Below are positions 1 to 7,171 of a stretch of DNA of 34,008 nt, piece by piece (position 1 is the stretch's first letter; every line of letters begins with the position of its first letter). The translations under genes and the position numbers were made by a program. The notes under the pieces were generated by a model that saw only the letters and a list, made by a program, of their open reading frames with translations, searched no databases and had not been told where the DNA came from. This DNA is from DASUAS01 sp035763625 (GTDB lineage: Bacteria > Actinomycetota > Acidimicrobiia > IMCC26256 > DASPTH01): NCBI GenBank assembly GCA_035763625.1, contig DASUAS010000078.1, positions 1-34,008 on the forward strand, in the 5' to 3' direction.

Positions 1-447
1 ACCCCCGTAGCACTGTGTGACGAGGTGTTCGCCGTCGGATGCGGTGGCGAGCGCGATCACCGCGTCAGGGTGCAGGTGGTCGACGTGCTCGAGCTCGACG
101 AAGGCGTGGAGCGGAGTGTCGATCGACGGCACCGCGCCGCCATGACCGAAGCGGCAGGCGTCGTAGAGGTCGACGATCTGGTCCTCGTGCACGCCGCGGT
201 CGTGGGCCACTTCGAGCGCGAGCACACGACCGAGGTCGAGGAGCGCGACTCCCGCGGCGGTGAGCGTCCCGAGGTCGCCGCCCGAGCCTTTCACCGCCAG
301 GACACGCGTCGGTGCGCCGGTCACGGGATCGGAGAGCATGACCTTCGCCGACGTGTTCCCGCCCGCGAAGTTGGTGATGCGCTTCTCGGCCCCGAGGCGA
401 TGCGATCGGCCCAGCAGTTGGTCGATGGCTTCGCCGGCGCCGGTCAT
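1..447 (-). CDS. Bifunctional class II aldolase/short-chain dehydrogenase (rhamnulose-1-phosphate aldolase type), N-terminal part
   Basis: The reading frame starts at ATG 447-445 and stays open to the window edge, so only the first 149 residues are visible. The fragment has the class II aldolase pattern: N-F-A-G-G-N-T-S-A-K at residues 26-35, K-G-S-G-G-D-L-G at 53-60, and a metal-binding H-L-H-P-D at 124-128. These match the aldolase half of the bifunctional aldolase/SDR proteins named RhaD-like; the dehydrogenase half would lie outside the window. Such enzymes cleave sugar phosphates (retro-aldol) and oxidise the aldehyde product in the cytosol. The start has no Shine-Dalgarno sequence, but TAAGAT sits 7 bases upstream, which suggests a leaderless transcript. 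It is divergent from the operon at 572. The exact sugar substrate cannot be read from this fragment. Confidence 0.85.
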   Translation of the reverse strand, partial: MTGAGEAIDQLLGRSHRLGAEKRITNFAGGNTSAKVMLSDPVTGAPTRVLAVKGSGGDLGTLTAAGVALLDLGRVLALEVAHDRGVHEDQIVDLYDACRFGHGGAVPSIDTPLHAFVELEHVDHLHPDAVIALATASDGEHLVTQCYGG

Positions 448-454
448 GTGCGTG

Positions 455-460
455 ATCTTA
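455..460 (-). promoter_or_regulatory. Putative -10 box (TAAGAT) of the aldolase gene, leaderless
   Basis: On the minus strand TAAGAT is followed by 7 bases and then ATG at 447, so transcription would begin at or next to the start codon. One AGAATGT half-site (460-466, plus strand) abuts the box. The same half-site occurs in the palindrome at 525-547, so the same regulator could act on both divergent genes. No convincing -35 is visible. Confidence 0.5.
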
Positions 461-516
461 GAATGTCACAACTTCGCACACCACCGTCCGCGCGCCCGGA
501 AGAGGCTGGGAAGGGC

Positions 517-547
517 TTGTCGGCAGAATGTATCGCTGTTACATTCT
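517..547 (+). promoter_or_regulatory. Promoter with embedded palindromic operator for the 572-5596 operon
   Basis: TTGTCG (517-522) and TACATT (540-545) are separated by 17 bases, the right geometry for a housekeeping promoter. A perfect 8-bp inverted repeat, AGAATGTA (525-532) and TACATTCT (540-547) with a 7-base centre, fills the spacer and covers the -10 box. A further AGAATGTCAC half-site lies at 460-469. A repressor bound here would block polymerase. The last gene of the operon encodes a TetR-family protein, the obvious candidate ligand-responsive repressor. This assignment is inference. Confidence 0.65.
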
Positions 548-571
548 CGAGAGCGACCACGAGGTGCCGCC

Positions 572-1624
572 GTGACCGATCTGCAGCAGATGAACGAGGC
601 GCTCCGGCCGGTGGCGCCGCCCCGGGTGCTCGAGGGCGTCTACACCGACGACCAGCACCGGCGGATCCTCGGCGTGATCCAGCGCCACGGGCCCTGGCCG
701 ACGATCACCGCGCATCACTTCGAGACCGTCGAGGAGCTGGTGGCGACGTCCTCGGGCCCGATGCGCGACGGCGACGCCGGTTCGCTCACCCTCGACGATG
801 TCGCCACCGCGCACTTCCGCGGCTACTTCGCCAAGAACTCGGTGTCGTTCCACCCGGAGCTCGACGACTGCTTCTACAACAGCACGTTCCTCGAGCTCGC
901 GCGCGGCTATTGGGGTGCGGAGTACGCCAAGCCGACCCACATGCTCTTCAACCTGTGCGGGCCGCACCACAGTGGCCTGAGCGCGCACCTCGACGCGGTG
1001 ACGTTCCGCGGTGTGCGCATCGAGAGCTCGCCGGTGTGGCTCCAGAACGTGATGGGGAAGTCCGGGCTGTTCACCGACTACCTCGTGAAGATGGCGCAGG
1101 TGATCACGTGGTGGTACCGGGGCGAGAACGGCACGTTCACGTACTGGCCCGACGGTCCTCTCGGCCAGCCGCAGCACCTGGAGCACCCGCTCTGGAACAA
1201 GGGCGTCGTCGTGCAGAACGAGGCGATGTTCCACCGCGGCGATCCCGTTGGACGCCCCGACGAACGGGAGGTGCCCGGACTCAAGCACCGTTCGTTGCTC
1301 GAATTCGACGGAGCACGCGACGATTGGGTGGTCACCACCGACGGTGAGGCGATCCGCCGCTACCAACCGCACGAGATGCGCCTGCTCGTGCACTGGAGCG
1401 CCGAGGTGTACGCCGACATGGACGAGGTCGAGAAGAACATGGATCACTCGGCCGACCTCACGCACGACGTCGTGTTCGACCGGCTGCTGGCGGACATGCG
1501 CGCGAAGGGCGTGGCGGTCGCCGAGCCGTCGGATCCGCTCCACGACTCCGAGTTCATCCGTGCGTTGATCGCGACCTACACGATCGCGCCCGCCACCGAC
1601 TGGCTCACGCCGTCGGCGGCATGA
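572..1624 (+). CDS. Uncharacterised protein, possible Fe(II)/2-oxoglutarate-dependent oxygenase (phytanoyl-CoA dioxygenase-like)
   Basis: GTG 572 is chosen because GAGGTG lies just upstream at 561-566; the open frame continues further upstream but would run antisense through the aldolase gene. The 350-residue product has no family that I recognise with certainty. It does contain H139-x-D141 and a distal H221 about 80 residues later, followed by arginines at 228, 232 and 240. That is the order and spacing of the iron facial triad and 2-oxoglutarate-binding Arg in phytanoyl-CoA dioxygenase-like folds. It has no signal peptide or membrane segment. It is the first gene of a six-gene operon with two SDRs and an amidohydrolase, so an opening hydroxylation of the substrate would make sense. 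The enzymatic role is inference. Confidence 0.7.
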   Translation: MTDLQQMNEALRPVAPPRVLEGVYTDDQHRRILGVIQRHGPWPTITAHHFETVEELVATSSGPMRDGDAGSLTLDDVATAHFRGYFAKNSVSFHPELDDCFYNSTFLELARGYWGAEYAKPTHMLFNLCGPHHSGLSAHLDAVTFRGVRIESSPVWLQNVMGKSGLFTDYLVKMAQVITWWYRGENGTFTYWPDGPLGQPQHLEHPLWNKGVVVQNEAMFHRGDPVGRPDEREVPGLKHRSLLEFDGARDDWVVTTDGEAIRRYQPHEMRLLVHWSAEVYADMDEVEKNMDHSADLTHDVVFDRLLADMRAKGVAVAEPSDPLHDSEFIRALIATYTIAPATDWLTPSAA

Positions 1625-1643
1625 TCACCCGCCGGGCGCGCTG

Positions 1644-2585
1644 ATGTCGGCCTCCTGCACGGGCCGCGTCGCGCTGGTCACCGGTGCCAGCCGTGGGATC
1701 GGCAAGGCCATCGCGCTCCGCCTCGCCGCCGAGGGAGCGTCGGTGGCGGTGTGCTCGCGGCCCGCGCCCGGCATGCCCGCGCTCGGGACGCTCGAAGCAA
1801 CGCGCGAGGAGCTCGCCGCGCTCGGAGGCGACGTGCTCGCGGTGCCGTTCGACCTGCGCGATCCGTCGCTCGACCGAGCGGGCCTCGTCGACCGGGTCGA
1901 GGAACGTCTCGGACCAGTGGACATCCTCGTCAACAACGCGGCCGCCGGTGGCTACCGGCCGTTCCTGGAGTGGACCGACGAGCAGATCGCCGATGTCCTC
2001 GAGCTCAACTTCTGGTCGTGCTGGCACCTCGCTCGGCGCGTCGTGCCCGGCATGCTCGACCGCGGTCGAGGGTGGATCCTGAACGTCTCGTCGCAGGCGG
2101 CGGTCGCGCCTCACGGTCCGCCGTTCCCGCCAACGCAACCGGCGCAGTTCGGCACGATCTACGGCGGCACGAAGGCGCTGTTGGACCGATGGACGGTGAG
2201 CCTCGCCGCTGAGCTCCACGGGCAGGGGATCGCGGTGAACACGATCGCCCCGCAGGCCGCCGCGGCCACCGAGGTGCTGCTCGAGTACGCCACCCTGCCC
2301 GACTACCTCTACGAACCTCTGGACACGATGGCCGAAGGCGCGCTGGCGTTGTGCACCGCCGACCCGGCCACGCTCAGCGGCCAGGTGACGACGAGCCTCC
2401 AGCTGCTCGTCGACCTGCGACGGCCGGTGTACGACCTCCACGGTCGCGCGCTTCTCATCGACTGGCAGCCCGAGCAGCTGCCGGCGCGCATCGAGAAGAT
2501 GCGCCAGCATGCGGCCGGTGAGATCACCGCCGGTCCCATCGGGCTCGACCGGATCGTCAACCGCGAACGAGGAGGTGCGCGGTGA
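1644..2585 (+). CDS. Short-chain dehydrogenase/reductase
   Basis: This 313-residue protein is a classical SDR with T-G-A-S-R-G-I-G at 13-20 for the dinucleotide, N-N-A-A at 97-100, catalytic S150, and Y173-G-G-T-K177. The C-S-R-P sequence after strand 2 favours NADP(H). The Ser-to-Tyr distance is 23 residues rather than the usual 13, because a proline-rich insertion sits between them. The C-terminal extension beyond residue 260 is also longer than in typical 250-residue members. No Shine-Dalgarno is seen before ATG 1644, 19 bases after the previous gene. Its stop overlaps the next start by 4 bases (GTGA), so the two are translationally coupled. The substrate is unknown. Confidence 0.9.
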   Translation: MSASCTGRVALVTGASRGIGKAIALRLAAEGASVAVCSRPAPGMPALGTLEATREELAALGGDVLAVPFDLRDPSLDRAGLVDRVEERLGPVDILVNNAAAGGYRPFLEWTDEQIADVLELNFWSCWHLARRVVPGMLDRGRGWILNVSSQAAVAPHGPPFPPTQPAQFGTIYGGTKALLDRWTVSLAAELHGQGIAVNTIAPQAAAATEVLLEYATLPDYLYEPLDTMAEGALALCTADPATLSGQVTTSLQLLVDLRRPVYDLHGRALLIDWQPEQLPARIEKMRQHAAGEITAGPIGLDRIVNRERGGAR

Positions 2586-3745
2586 TCATCGACGTGGACA
2601 CGCACTGGGAGTCGGTTACGTATGACGCGGGTGAGCACCCGCTCGGACCGTGGCTCCCCGAACTGCCGAAGGGCGCCGACATGCTGGCGTTCGGCGTCGC
2701 CGGCGATCTGCTGCGCGCACTTCCCCCGGAGGATCGGCCGACGGCCCACGAGCTCATGCCCGCGCTCGTGCGCAAGGCGGAGTCGACGGGCGGGCCGGTG
2801 GTGTTGCATCCGCTGCACGAGTCGTCGGCGGCGGAGCGGGTGGCGTTGATGGACCGCGTCGGCATCGACCACTGCCTCGTGAACCCGGGCGCGTACTGGC
2901 AGCAGGTGCAGTTCGTGCCTCGAGCCGACTGGCCGCGCGCGATCGAGCGCTGCAATGCGTACCTCGGCGCGCAGCTCGACACCGAACGACTGCATCCGGT
3001 CGCACTCGCCGACCTCAGCGACCCCGCGCTCGCGGTCGCGCAGCTCGAGCACGCACGCGCCCGCGGCGCTCGTGCGTTCTTCCTCTCCACCGACAACGGG
3101 CGGCCCGAGGGCGGACGGTCGCCCGGTCACCCGGCGCTCGATCCGGTGTGGGAGGCCGCGGTCGGCCTCGGGATGCTGGTCGTGATCCACGTGGGCAACA
3201 CTGCGACCGACTTCACCGGCTGGGCCGACATCAGCTGGCGCGACGAGCGCGGCGCGGGCATCGGCGGTCTCGTGCGCCTGGCCAACACGCAGCGCGTGCA
3301 CGCGGCGCAGAACCTGATCGCGGGGATGCTCTACGGGGGCGTGTTCGCCCGTCACCCCGACCTGACCGTCGTGCTCGAGGAGATGCGCGTGAACTGGGTC
3401 CCTCCGTTCTTCCGTACCCTCGAGCGGCAGGCGCTGCCGTCACCTGCCCTGGGCGACTGGCCGTTCGACGTCTCCGGTGGCGACATGCTGCGTCGCAACG
3501 TGCGATCGACCCCGCTCCCGGGCTTCGGCGACACCGACGCGCTCGACGTGCTCACCGAACTGCCCGAGCAACTCGTGTGGTCGTCGGACTACCCGCACTT
3601 CGAGGGCAACGCCGAGCCGATCGCGCTCTACGGCGACTCGCTCGACGACCTCGACGGGGAGCTGCGCGCGTGGTTCATGGGCGGGAACGTCGAGGAGTGC
3701 TTCACCCGGACGGGCGACCCGCTCCCGGCCGTGACGAGAGGATGA
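2582..3745 (+). CDS. Amidohydrolase family protein (amidohydrolase_2, ACMSD-like TIM barrel)
   Basis: GTG 2582 is supported by GGAGGT at 2571-2576 and by the GTGA overlap with the upstream SDR. The 387-residue protein starts with the metal motif D6-T-H8, has a metal-ligand candidate H203 in V-V-I-H-V-G-N, and ends with S-S-D336-Y-P-H, all characteristic of amidohydrolase_2 enzymes. These are cytosolic Zn-dependent hydrolases or decarboxylases of ring-cleavage products and related carboxylates. Its position between two SDRs suggests it acts on an oxidised intermediate of a shared catabolic route. It could be a hydrolase or a decarboxylase; sequence alone does not decide. Confidence 0.9.
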   Translation: MIIDVDTHWESVTYDAGEHPLGPWLPELPKGADMLAFGVAGDLLRALPPEDRPTAHELMPALVRKAESTGGPVVLHPLHESSAAERVALMDRVGIDHCLVNPGAYWQQVQFVPRADWPRAIERCNAYLGAQLDTERLHPVALADLSDPALAVAQLEHARARGARAFFLSTDNGRPEGGRSPGHPALDPVWEAAVGLGMLVVIHVGNTATDFTGWADISWRDERGAGIGGLVRLANTQRVHAAQNLIAGMLYGGVFARHPDLTVVLEEMRVNWVPPFFRTLERQALPSPALGDWPFDVSGGDMLRRNVRSTPLPGFGDTDALDVLTELPEQLVWSSDYPHFEGNAEPIALYGDSLDDLDGELRAWFMGGNVEECFTRTGDPLPAVTRG

Positions 3746-3752
3746 CTGCACG

Positions 3753-4535
3753 ATGACGCTGCGAGACACCGCCGAGCTGTTCGACCTCAGCGGGAAGGTG
3801 GTGGTCGTCACCGGATCCACGAAGGGCATCGGCCGGGCCATGGTGGAGGGCCTCGCCCGTGCCGGCGCGTCGGTCGTGGTCAGCAGCCGGAAGCAGGACC
3901 TCTGCGACGAGGTGGCGAAGGAGGTCGCGAACGCCACCGGTGCCGAGGTGCTCGGCCTCGCCTGCCACGTGGGGGAGTGGGACGCGGTCCCGGGGTTCGT
4001 CGACGGAGTGCTGCAACGGTTCGGACGCATCGACGGTCTCGTCAACAACGCGGGCATCAACCCGGCCCGCATCGCGCCCGCCGACATGACGCTCGACTAC
4101 TGGCGCAAGGTGTTCTCGGTGAACGTCGAGGGGCCGCTGCGCACCAGCCAGTGCGTGTACCCCACGATGCGCGAGCAGGGTGGCGGCAGCATCGTGAACA
4201 TCGGGACCATGGCCGCGTACTCGGGGGGCGCCAACATCTGCGCGTACGGGTCGTCGAAGGCTGCCTTGCTCAACCTCACGAAGAGCATGGCGATGGACTG
4301 GGCTCCGGCGAACGTGCGGGTCAACATGCTGTCGCCCGGACCGTTCATGAGCGAGATGATGGAGGGCGGGGCGAAGACGCAGCCCGGCTTCCTCGACCTC
4401 GTCGCGGGGGGCACGTTCCTGAAGCGCATCGCCGATCCGCAGGAGATCGTCGGCCCGGTCTGCTACCTCGTGAGCGATGCGTCGTCATTCGTGACCGGCG
4501 ACGACCTGTCGGTGTCCGGGGGGATGATGAAGTGA
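3753..4535 (+). CDS. Short-chain dehydrogenase/reductase with Thr at the catalytic Ser position
   Basis: This is a 260-residue FabG-like SDR. T-G-S-T-K-G-I-G spans 20-27, N-N-A-G 98-101, and Y165-G-S-S-K169 completes the catalytic core. The canonical catalytic Ser, 13 residues before the Tyr, is T152 (in N-I-G-T-M). The S-S-R after strand 2 suggests NADP(H). GAGAGGA at 3735-3741 precedes the ATG, 7 bases after the amidohydrolase stop. It is the fourth gene of the operon. Threonine can replace serine in some SDRs, so activity is likely but not assured. The substrate is unknown. Confidence 0.9.
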   Translation: MTLRDTAELFDLSGKVVVVTGSTKGIGRAMVEGLARAGASVVVSSRKQDLCDEVAKEVANATGAEVLGLACHVGEWDAVPGFVDGVLQRFGRIDGLVNNAGINPARIAPADMTLDYWRKVFSVNVEGPLRTSQCVYPTMREQGGGSIVNIGTMAAYSGGANICAYGSSKAALLNLTKSMAMDWAPANVRVNMLSPGPFMSEMMEGGAKTQPGFLDLVAGGTFLKRIADPQEIVGPVCYLVSDASSFVTGDDLSVSGGMMK

Positions 4536-4562
4536 GCGCCGCACGCACATGAGGGAGCAACG

Positions 4563-5006
4563 ATGATCGAACCCGGCGCGGTGCAGGACCTCGTCGGTCG
4601 CTGGTGGTGGAACTACGACGAAGGCAACTTCGACGTCCTCGCCGGACTGCTGACCGACGACGCGCACTTCTCGTGCCGCACCGACACCGGCACCACCGAC
4701 TACGAGGAGTTCGTCCGCGCCGATCACTCGGGGCGCGACGCGGTGATGGCGTGGCAGACCGACCATCGGCGGCACAGTCCGTACCCACTGCGCCACAACG
4801 GCACCAACGTGCACGTCGTCGAACACGACGGCGACGAGGCGAGGTTCTCGTCGTACATCTTCGTGTCGCAGATCGTCGGCGGGGTGTCGCCGTTGTCCAC
4901 CGCGATCGTCAACGGGCGAGTGCGCCGAGTGGGCGGCGTGCTGCTGCTCTCGGAGCTCGAGGTGGTGCTCGACACGATGGACTCGAAGCCGTTCGCCGAG
5001 CGATGA
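4563..5006 (+). CDS. SnoaL-like / NTF2-fold family protein
   Basis: The 147-residue product has the pattern of SnoaL_4-type NTF2-fold proteins: an N-terminal helix, W-W-W-N-Y-D-E-G-N-F, L-L-T-D-D-A-H-F near residue 30, and a curved sheet ending in S-E-L-E-V-V-L-D-T-M. Members act as small-subunit-like isomerases, dehydratases or hydroxylation partners on ring compounds. GAGGGAG at 4551-4557 provides a ribosome site. Its end overlaps the start of the TetR gene by ATGA. Being in an operon with oxygenase-like and SDR genes, it may isomerise or dehydrate an intermediate. No exact reaction can be given. Confidence 0.85.
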   Translation: MIEPGAVQDLVGRWWWNYDEGNFDVLAGLLTDDAHFSCRTDTGTTDYEEFVRADHSGRDAVMAWQTDHRRHSPYPLRHNGTNVHVVEHDGDEARFSSYIFVSQIVGGVSPLSTAIVNGRVRRVGGVLLLSELEVVLDTMDSKPFAER

Positions 5007-5596
5007 CCGCCACCGTGCCACTCACCCAGAAGGCACGCACCACCCGGGCCGCGCTCGTGAAGTCGGCGTACGAGCTCTTCGTCGAACAGGGCTACGGCGC
5101 GGTGTCGGTGCGTGATCTCGCGCGTCGCACGCAGGTCACGAGCGGCGCGATCTACGGCCACTTCCGCAACAAGGCCGACCTCCTCGTCGCCGCCATCGCC
5201 GACCACATCGCCCGCGACCTGTACTTGGGGGGCAACGGGCGCGACAGCCTGCGCACCTACATGCAGCGGCAGTGGAAGTCGTACCGGTCGCGGGCCGGGT
5301 TGCGCGCGCTCCTGGTGGAAGCGGCGGCCGCCGCCCGCATCGACCCCGAGGTGAAGCGCCAGCTCCACGAGCTGCAGACCACGAAGCTCGCCGAGTGGAA
5401 CGCGATCTACCACGAGCTCCAGGAGGTCGAAGGCCTCGACCCGGCGGTCGACATGGATGCGGTGCTCACCATGCTGTGGGCCACCGAGCTCGGTCTGGGA
5501 CTCCTGGAGTCGTGGGACGTCGAGCTGCCGAAGCCGGCGACGTGGGGCCGGGTGGTCGAGCGGTTCATCGGCTCGCTCGAGCGGCCGACGCGTTGA
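5003..5596 (+). CDS. TetR-family transcriptional regulator
   Basis: ATG 5003 overlaps the preceding stop (ATGA), which fixes the start and gives 197 residues. Residues about 15-60 form the TetR helix-turn-helix, including S-V-R-D-L-A-R-R-T-Q-V-T-S-G-A-I-Y-G-H-F-R-N-K. The remainder is a helical ligand-binding and dimerisation domain. As last gene of the operon it would be made with the enzymes it controls. The perfect AGAATGTA/TACATTCT palindrome over the operon promoter at 525-547 is the best candidate operator. The inducer is probably an operon substrate or its CoA ester; that is inference. Confidence 0.92.
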   Translation: MTATVPLTQKARTTRAALVKSAYELFVEQGYGAVSVRDLARRTQVTSGAIYGHFRNKADLLVAAIADHIARDLYLGGNGRDSLRTYMQRQWKSYRSRAGLRALLVEAAAAARIDPEVKRQLHELQTTKLAEWNAIYHELQEVEGLDPAVDMDAVLTMLWATELGLGLLESWDVELPKPATWGRVVERFIGSLERPTR

Positions 5597-5623
5597 CTCG
5601 CTCAGCGTTGGCCGCAGGATCGC

Positions 5624-6997
5624 TCAGGGTGCGATGAGCCGGACCGTGCCGTCGTGGAGATCGGCGAGGCGGGGAAGCACGACCGGGCGCGGCGCGGGGC
5701 ATCGCCCGAGCGTGACGTGTTCCGTCACCTCGTCGGCGAAGGTGGCCATGGCCGAACCGACCACGAGCTGCTCCTGCACCGCGAGGTAGCAGCGGTTCCC
5801 GTCGCTGACGCGGCGTACCCAGTGATCGATGGCTTCCACGTCGCCCTGGTCGCCCTGACCGGCTTCGAGGCGTTCCAGGCGTCGGGTGATCTCGGTGCTG
5901 CCGAGCTTGCACGGCGGGCACTGCCCGCAGGATTCGGTGGCGAGGAACCGTGAGGCCGCGAGCGCGGCACCGACCATGCACGCGGTGTCGTCGAGCACCT
6001 GGTAGCCACCCGCGCCCATGGCCGACCCCGCGCGTTCGAAGCCCTCGTACGACACCGGGATCGACAGGTCGGTCACGAACGGGGCCGCCACACCGGGGAG
6101 CACGGCCTTGACCGAGCGCCCGCGCCCGACGCCGGATCCGACGGAGTCGATCACCTCGCCGAGCGGGGTGCCGAGCTCGACTTCGCCGACGTCCGGGGCG
6201 ACCACGTCGCCCGCGACCGTGCACACGATGGTCCCGGGGGACTCGGCCGTCCCACGCGAGCGGAACCAGTCGACGCCGAGCGCGAGGATCGACGGGATGT
6301 TGCTCAGCGTCTCGACGTTGTTCACCAGGGTCGGGTTCGCGGCACGCCCACCCTGTGCACCGGTCGGCGCGCTGCCTTCCCAGCCGGTCGCGATGTCGCT
6401 GGCGAAGAGCCCGTGCTCGTATGGCGGGAACAGGCGCGGAAGGGCGGTCCGGCCCTCGATGACCTCGAGCAGTGCGGTCTCCTCGCCGTACAGGTAGTCG
6501 GCCGGCCCTTCGACCACGTTGATCTCGCAGTCAGCGCAGATTCCGGCGTCCTGCATCTCGGCGGCGGCGCGGATCACACGCTCGAGCTCGGTTTCGAAGC
6601 TCGCCTTGAGCCCGAGGTACACGCTGTCGGCGCCGATGGCGAACGCGGCGACGAGCACGCCTTCGAGCAGCTGGTACGGGTTGGCGCGCATCAACGCGCG
6701 GTCCTTGAACGTCGACGGCTCGCCTTCGGCCGCGTTGCACACGACGTAGCGCCGGGGCGACGCCGCGCTGGCGATGGTGCGCCACTTCCTCCCGGTGGGG
6801 AAGCCCGCGCCGCCCCGACCTCGGAGCCCGGAGCGCTCGATGACGTCGATCGTCCCCGACGGTCCGAGGTCGAGGGCGGCGCGGAGTCCCAGGCCGCCGA
6901 TGTCGCTGCCGAGGTACTCGTCGAGCGTGGTGACCGCGTGCCGGGGGAGCAGCGGTACGTCCAGGCCTTCGTCTCGTCGATTTCGGGCGTCGCTCAC
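5624..6997 (-). CDS. NuoF-like FMN/4Fe-4S flavoprotein (NADH-ubiquinone oxidoreductase 51 kDa subunit family), stand-alone
   Basis: GTG 6997 is chosen because AGAGGAG lies a few bases upstream, giving 457 residues. It carries the FMN/NADH signature G-R-G-G-A-G-F-P-T-G-R-K-W (60-72), N-A-A-E-G-E-P-S-T-F-K-D-R (88-100), N-N-V-E-T-L-S-N-I-P, and a cluster-binding C357-x2-C360-x2-C363 with C403 downstream. These are the hallmarks of the NADH-oxidising subunit of complex I and related soluble diaphorases. No nuoE, nuoG or other complex I gene is next to it, so it is not the respiratory subunit. It may pass electrons from NADH to a ferredoxin or another partner, possibly the window's P450s, which have no reductase nearby. 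That role is inference. Confidence 0.9.
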   Translation of the reverse strand: MSDARNRRDEGLDVPLLPRHAVTTLDEYLGSDIGGLGLRAALDLGPSGTIDVIERSGLRGRGGAGFPTGRKWRTIASAASPRRYVVCNAAEGEPSTFKDRALMRANPYQLLEGVLVAAFAIGADSVYLGLKASFETELERVIRAAAEMQDAGICADCEINVVEGPADYLYGEETALLEVIEGRTALPRLFPPYEHGLFASDIATGWEGSAPTGAQGGRAANPTLVNNVETLSNIPSILALGVDWFRSRGTAESPGTIVCTVAGDVVAPDVGEVELGTPLGEVIDSVGSGVGRGRSVKAVLPGVAAPFVTDLSIPVSYEGFERAGSAMGAGGYQVLDDTACMVGAALAASRFLATESCGQCPPCKLGSTEITRRLERLEAGQGDQGDVEAIDHWVRRVSDGNRCYLAVQEQLVVGSAMATFADEVTEHVTLGRCPAPRPVVLPRLADLHDGTVRLIAP

Positions 6998-7010
6998 TCG
7001 TGCTCCTCTC

Positions 7011-7028
7011 ACGCCGCTCGTGCGGCGT
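7011..7028. other. Perfect 7-bp hairpin just upstream of the NuoF-like gene
   Basis: ACGCCGC (7011-7017) and GCGGCGT (7022-7028) are exact inverted repeats around a 4-base loop. On the minus strand it sits directly before the ribosome site of the gene starting at 6997. It could be a 5'-UTR structure. There is no T-run, so a terminator is less likely. Confidence 0.4.
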
Positions 7029-7103
7029 CCACGTCGAGATCGCGGCCACGCCGCTGCAGGTGGCGTACCCGGCAGTGGTAGCACCGGGAACCTCGTCGTG
7101 CCC

Positions 7104-7135
7104 CACCGGCCGGTCCCGCCGGGCGGGGGCCGGTG
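7104..7135. other. Nested GC-rich hairpin upstream of the SDR gene
   Basis: CACCGGCC (7104-7111) pairs with GGCCGGTG (7128-7135), and inside lies a second inverted repeat, CCCGCC and GGCGGG. It lies 36 bases before the ATG at 7172, between divergent genes. It may be a leader structure or a transcription attenuator. No run of T follows. Confidence 0.4.
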
Positions 7136-7171
7136 TGGTACGACACGACCTCCGGAGCGAGGGGAGCGACG

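Noticed and set aside
25..1347. Long open frames in other phases across the first gene region, on both strands
   Set aside because: They run antisense or out of phase to the aldolase and the gene at 572, are Arg/Ala/Gly-rich and match no family; they are the usual shadow frames of GC-rich DNA.
5624..6997. Respiratory complex I subunit
   Set aside because: No other nuo gene is adjacent and the flanking genes are unrelated.
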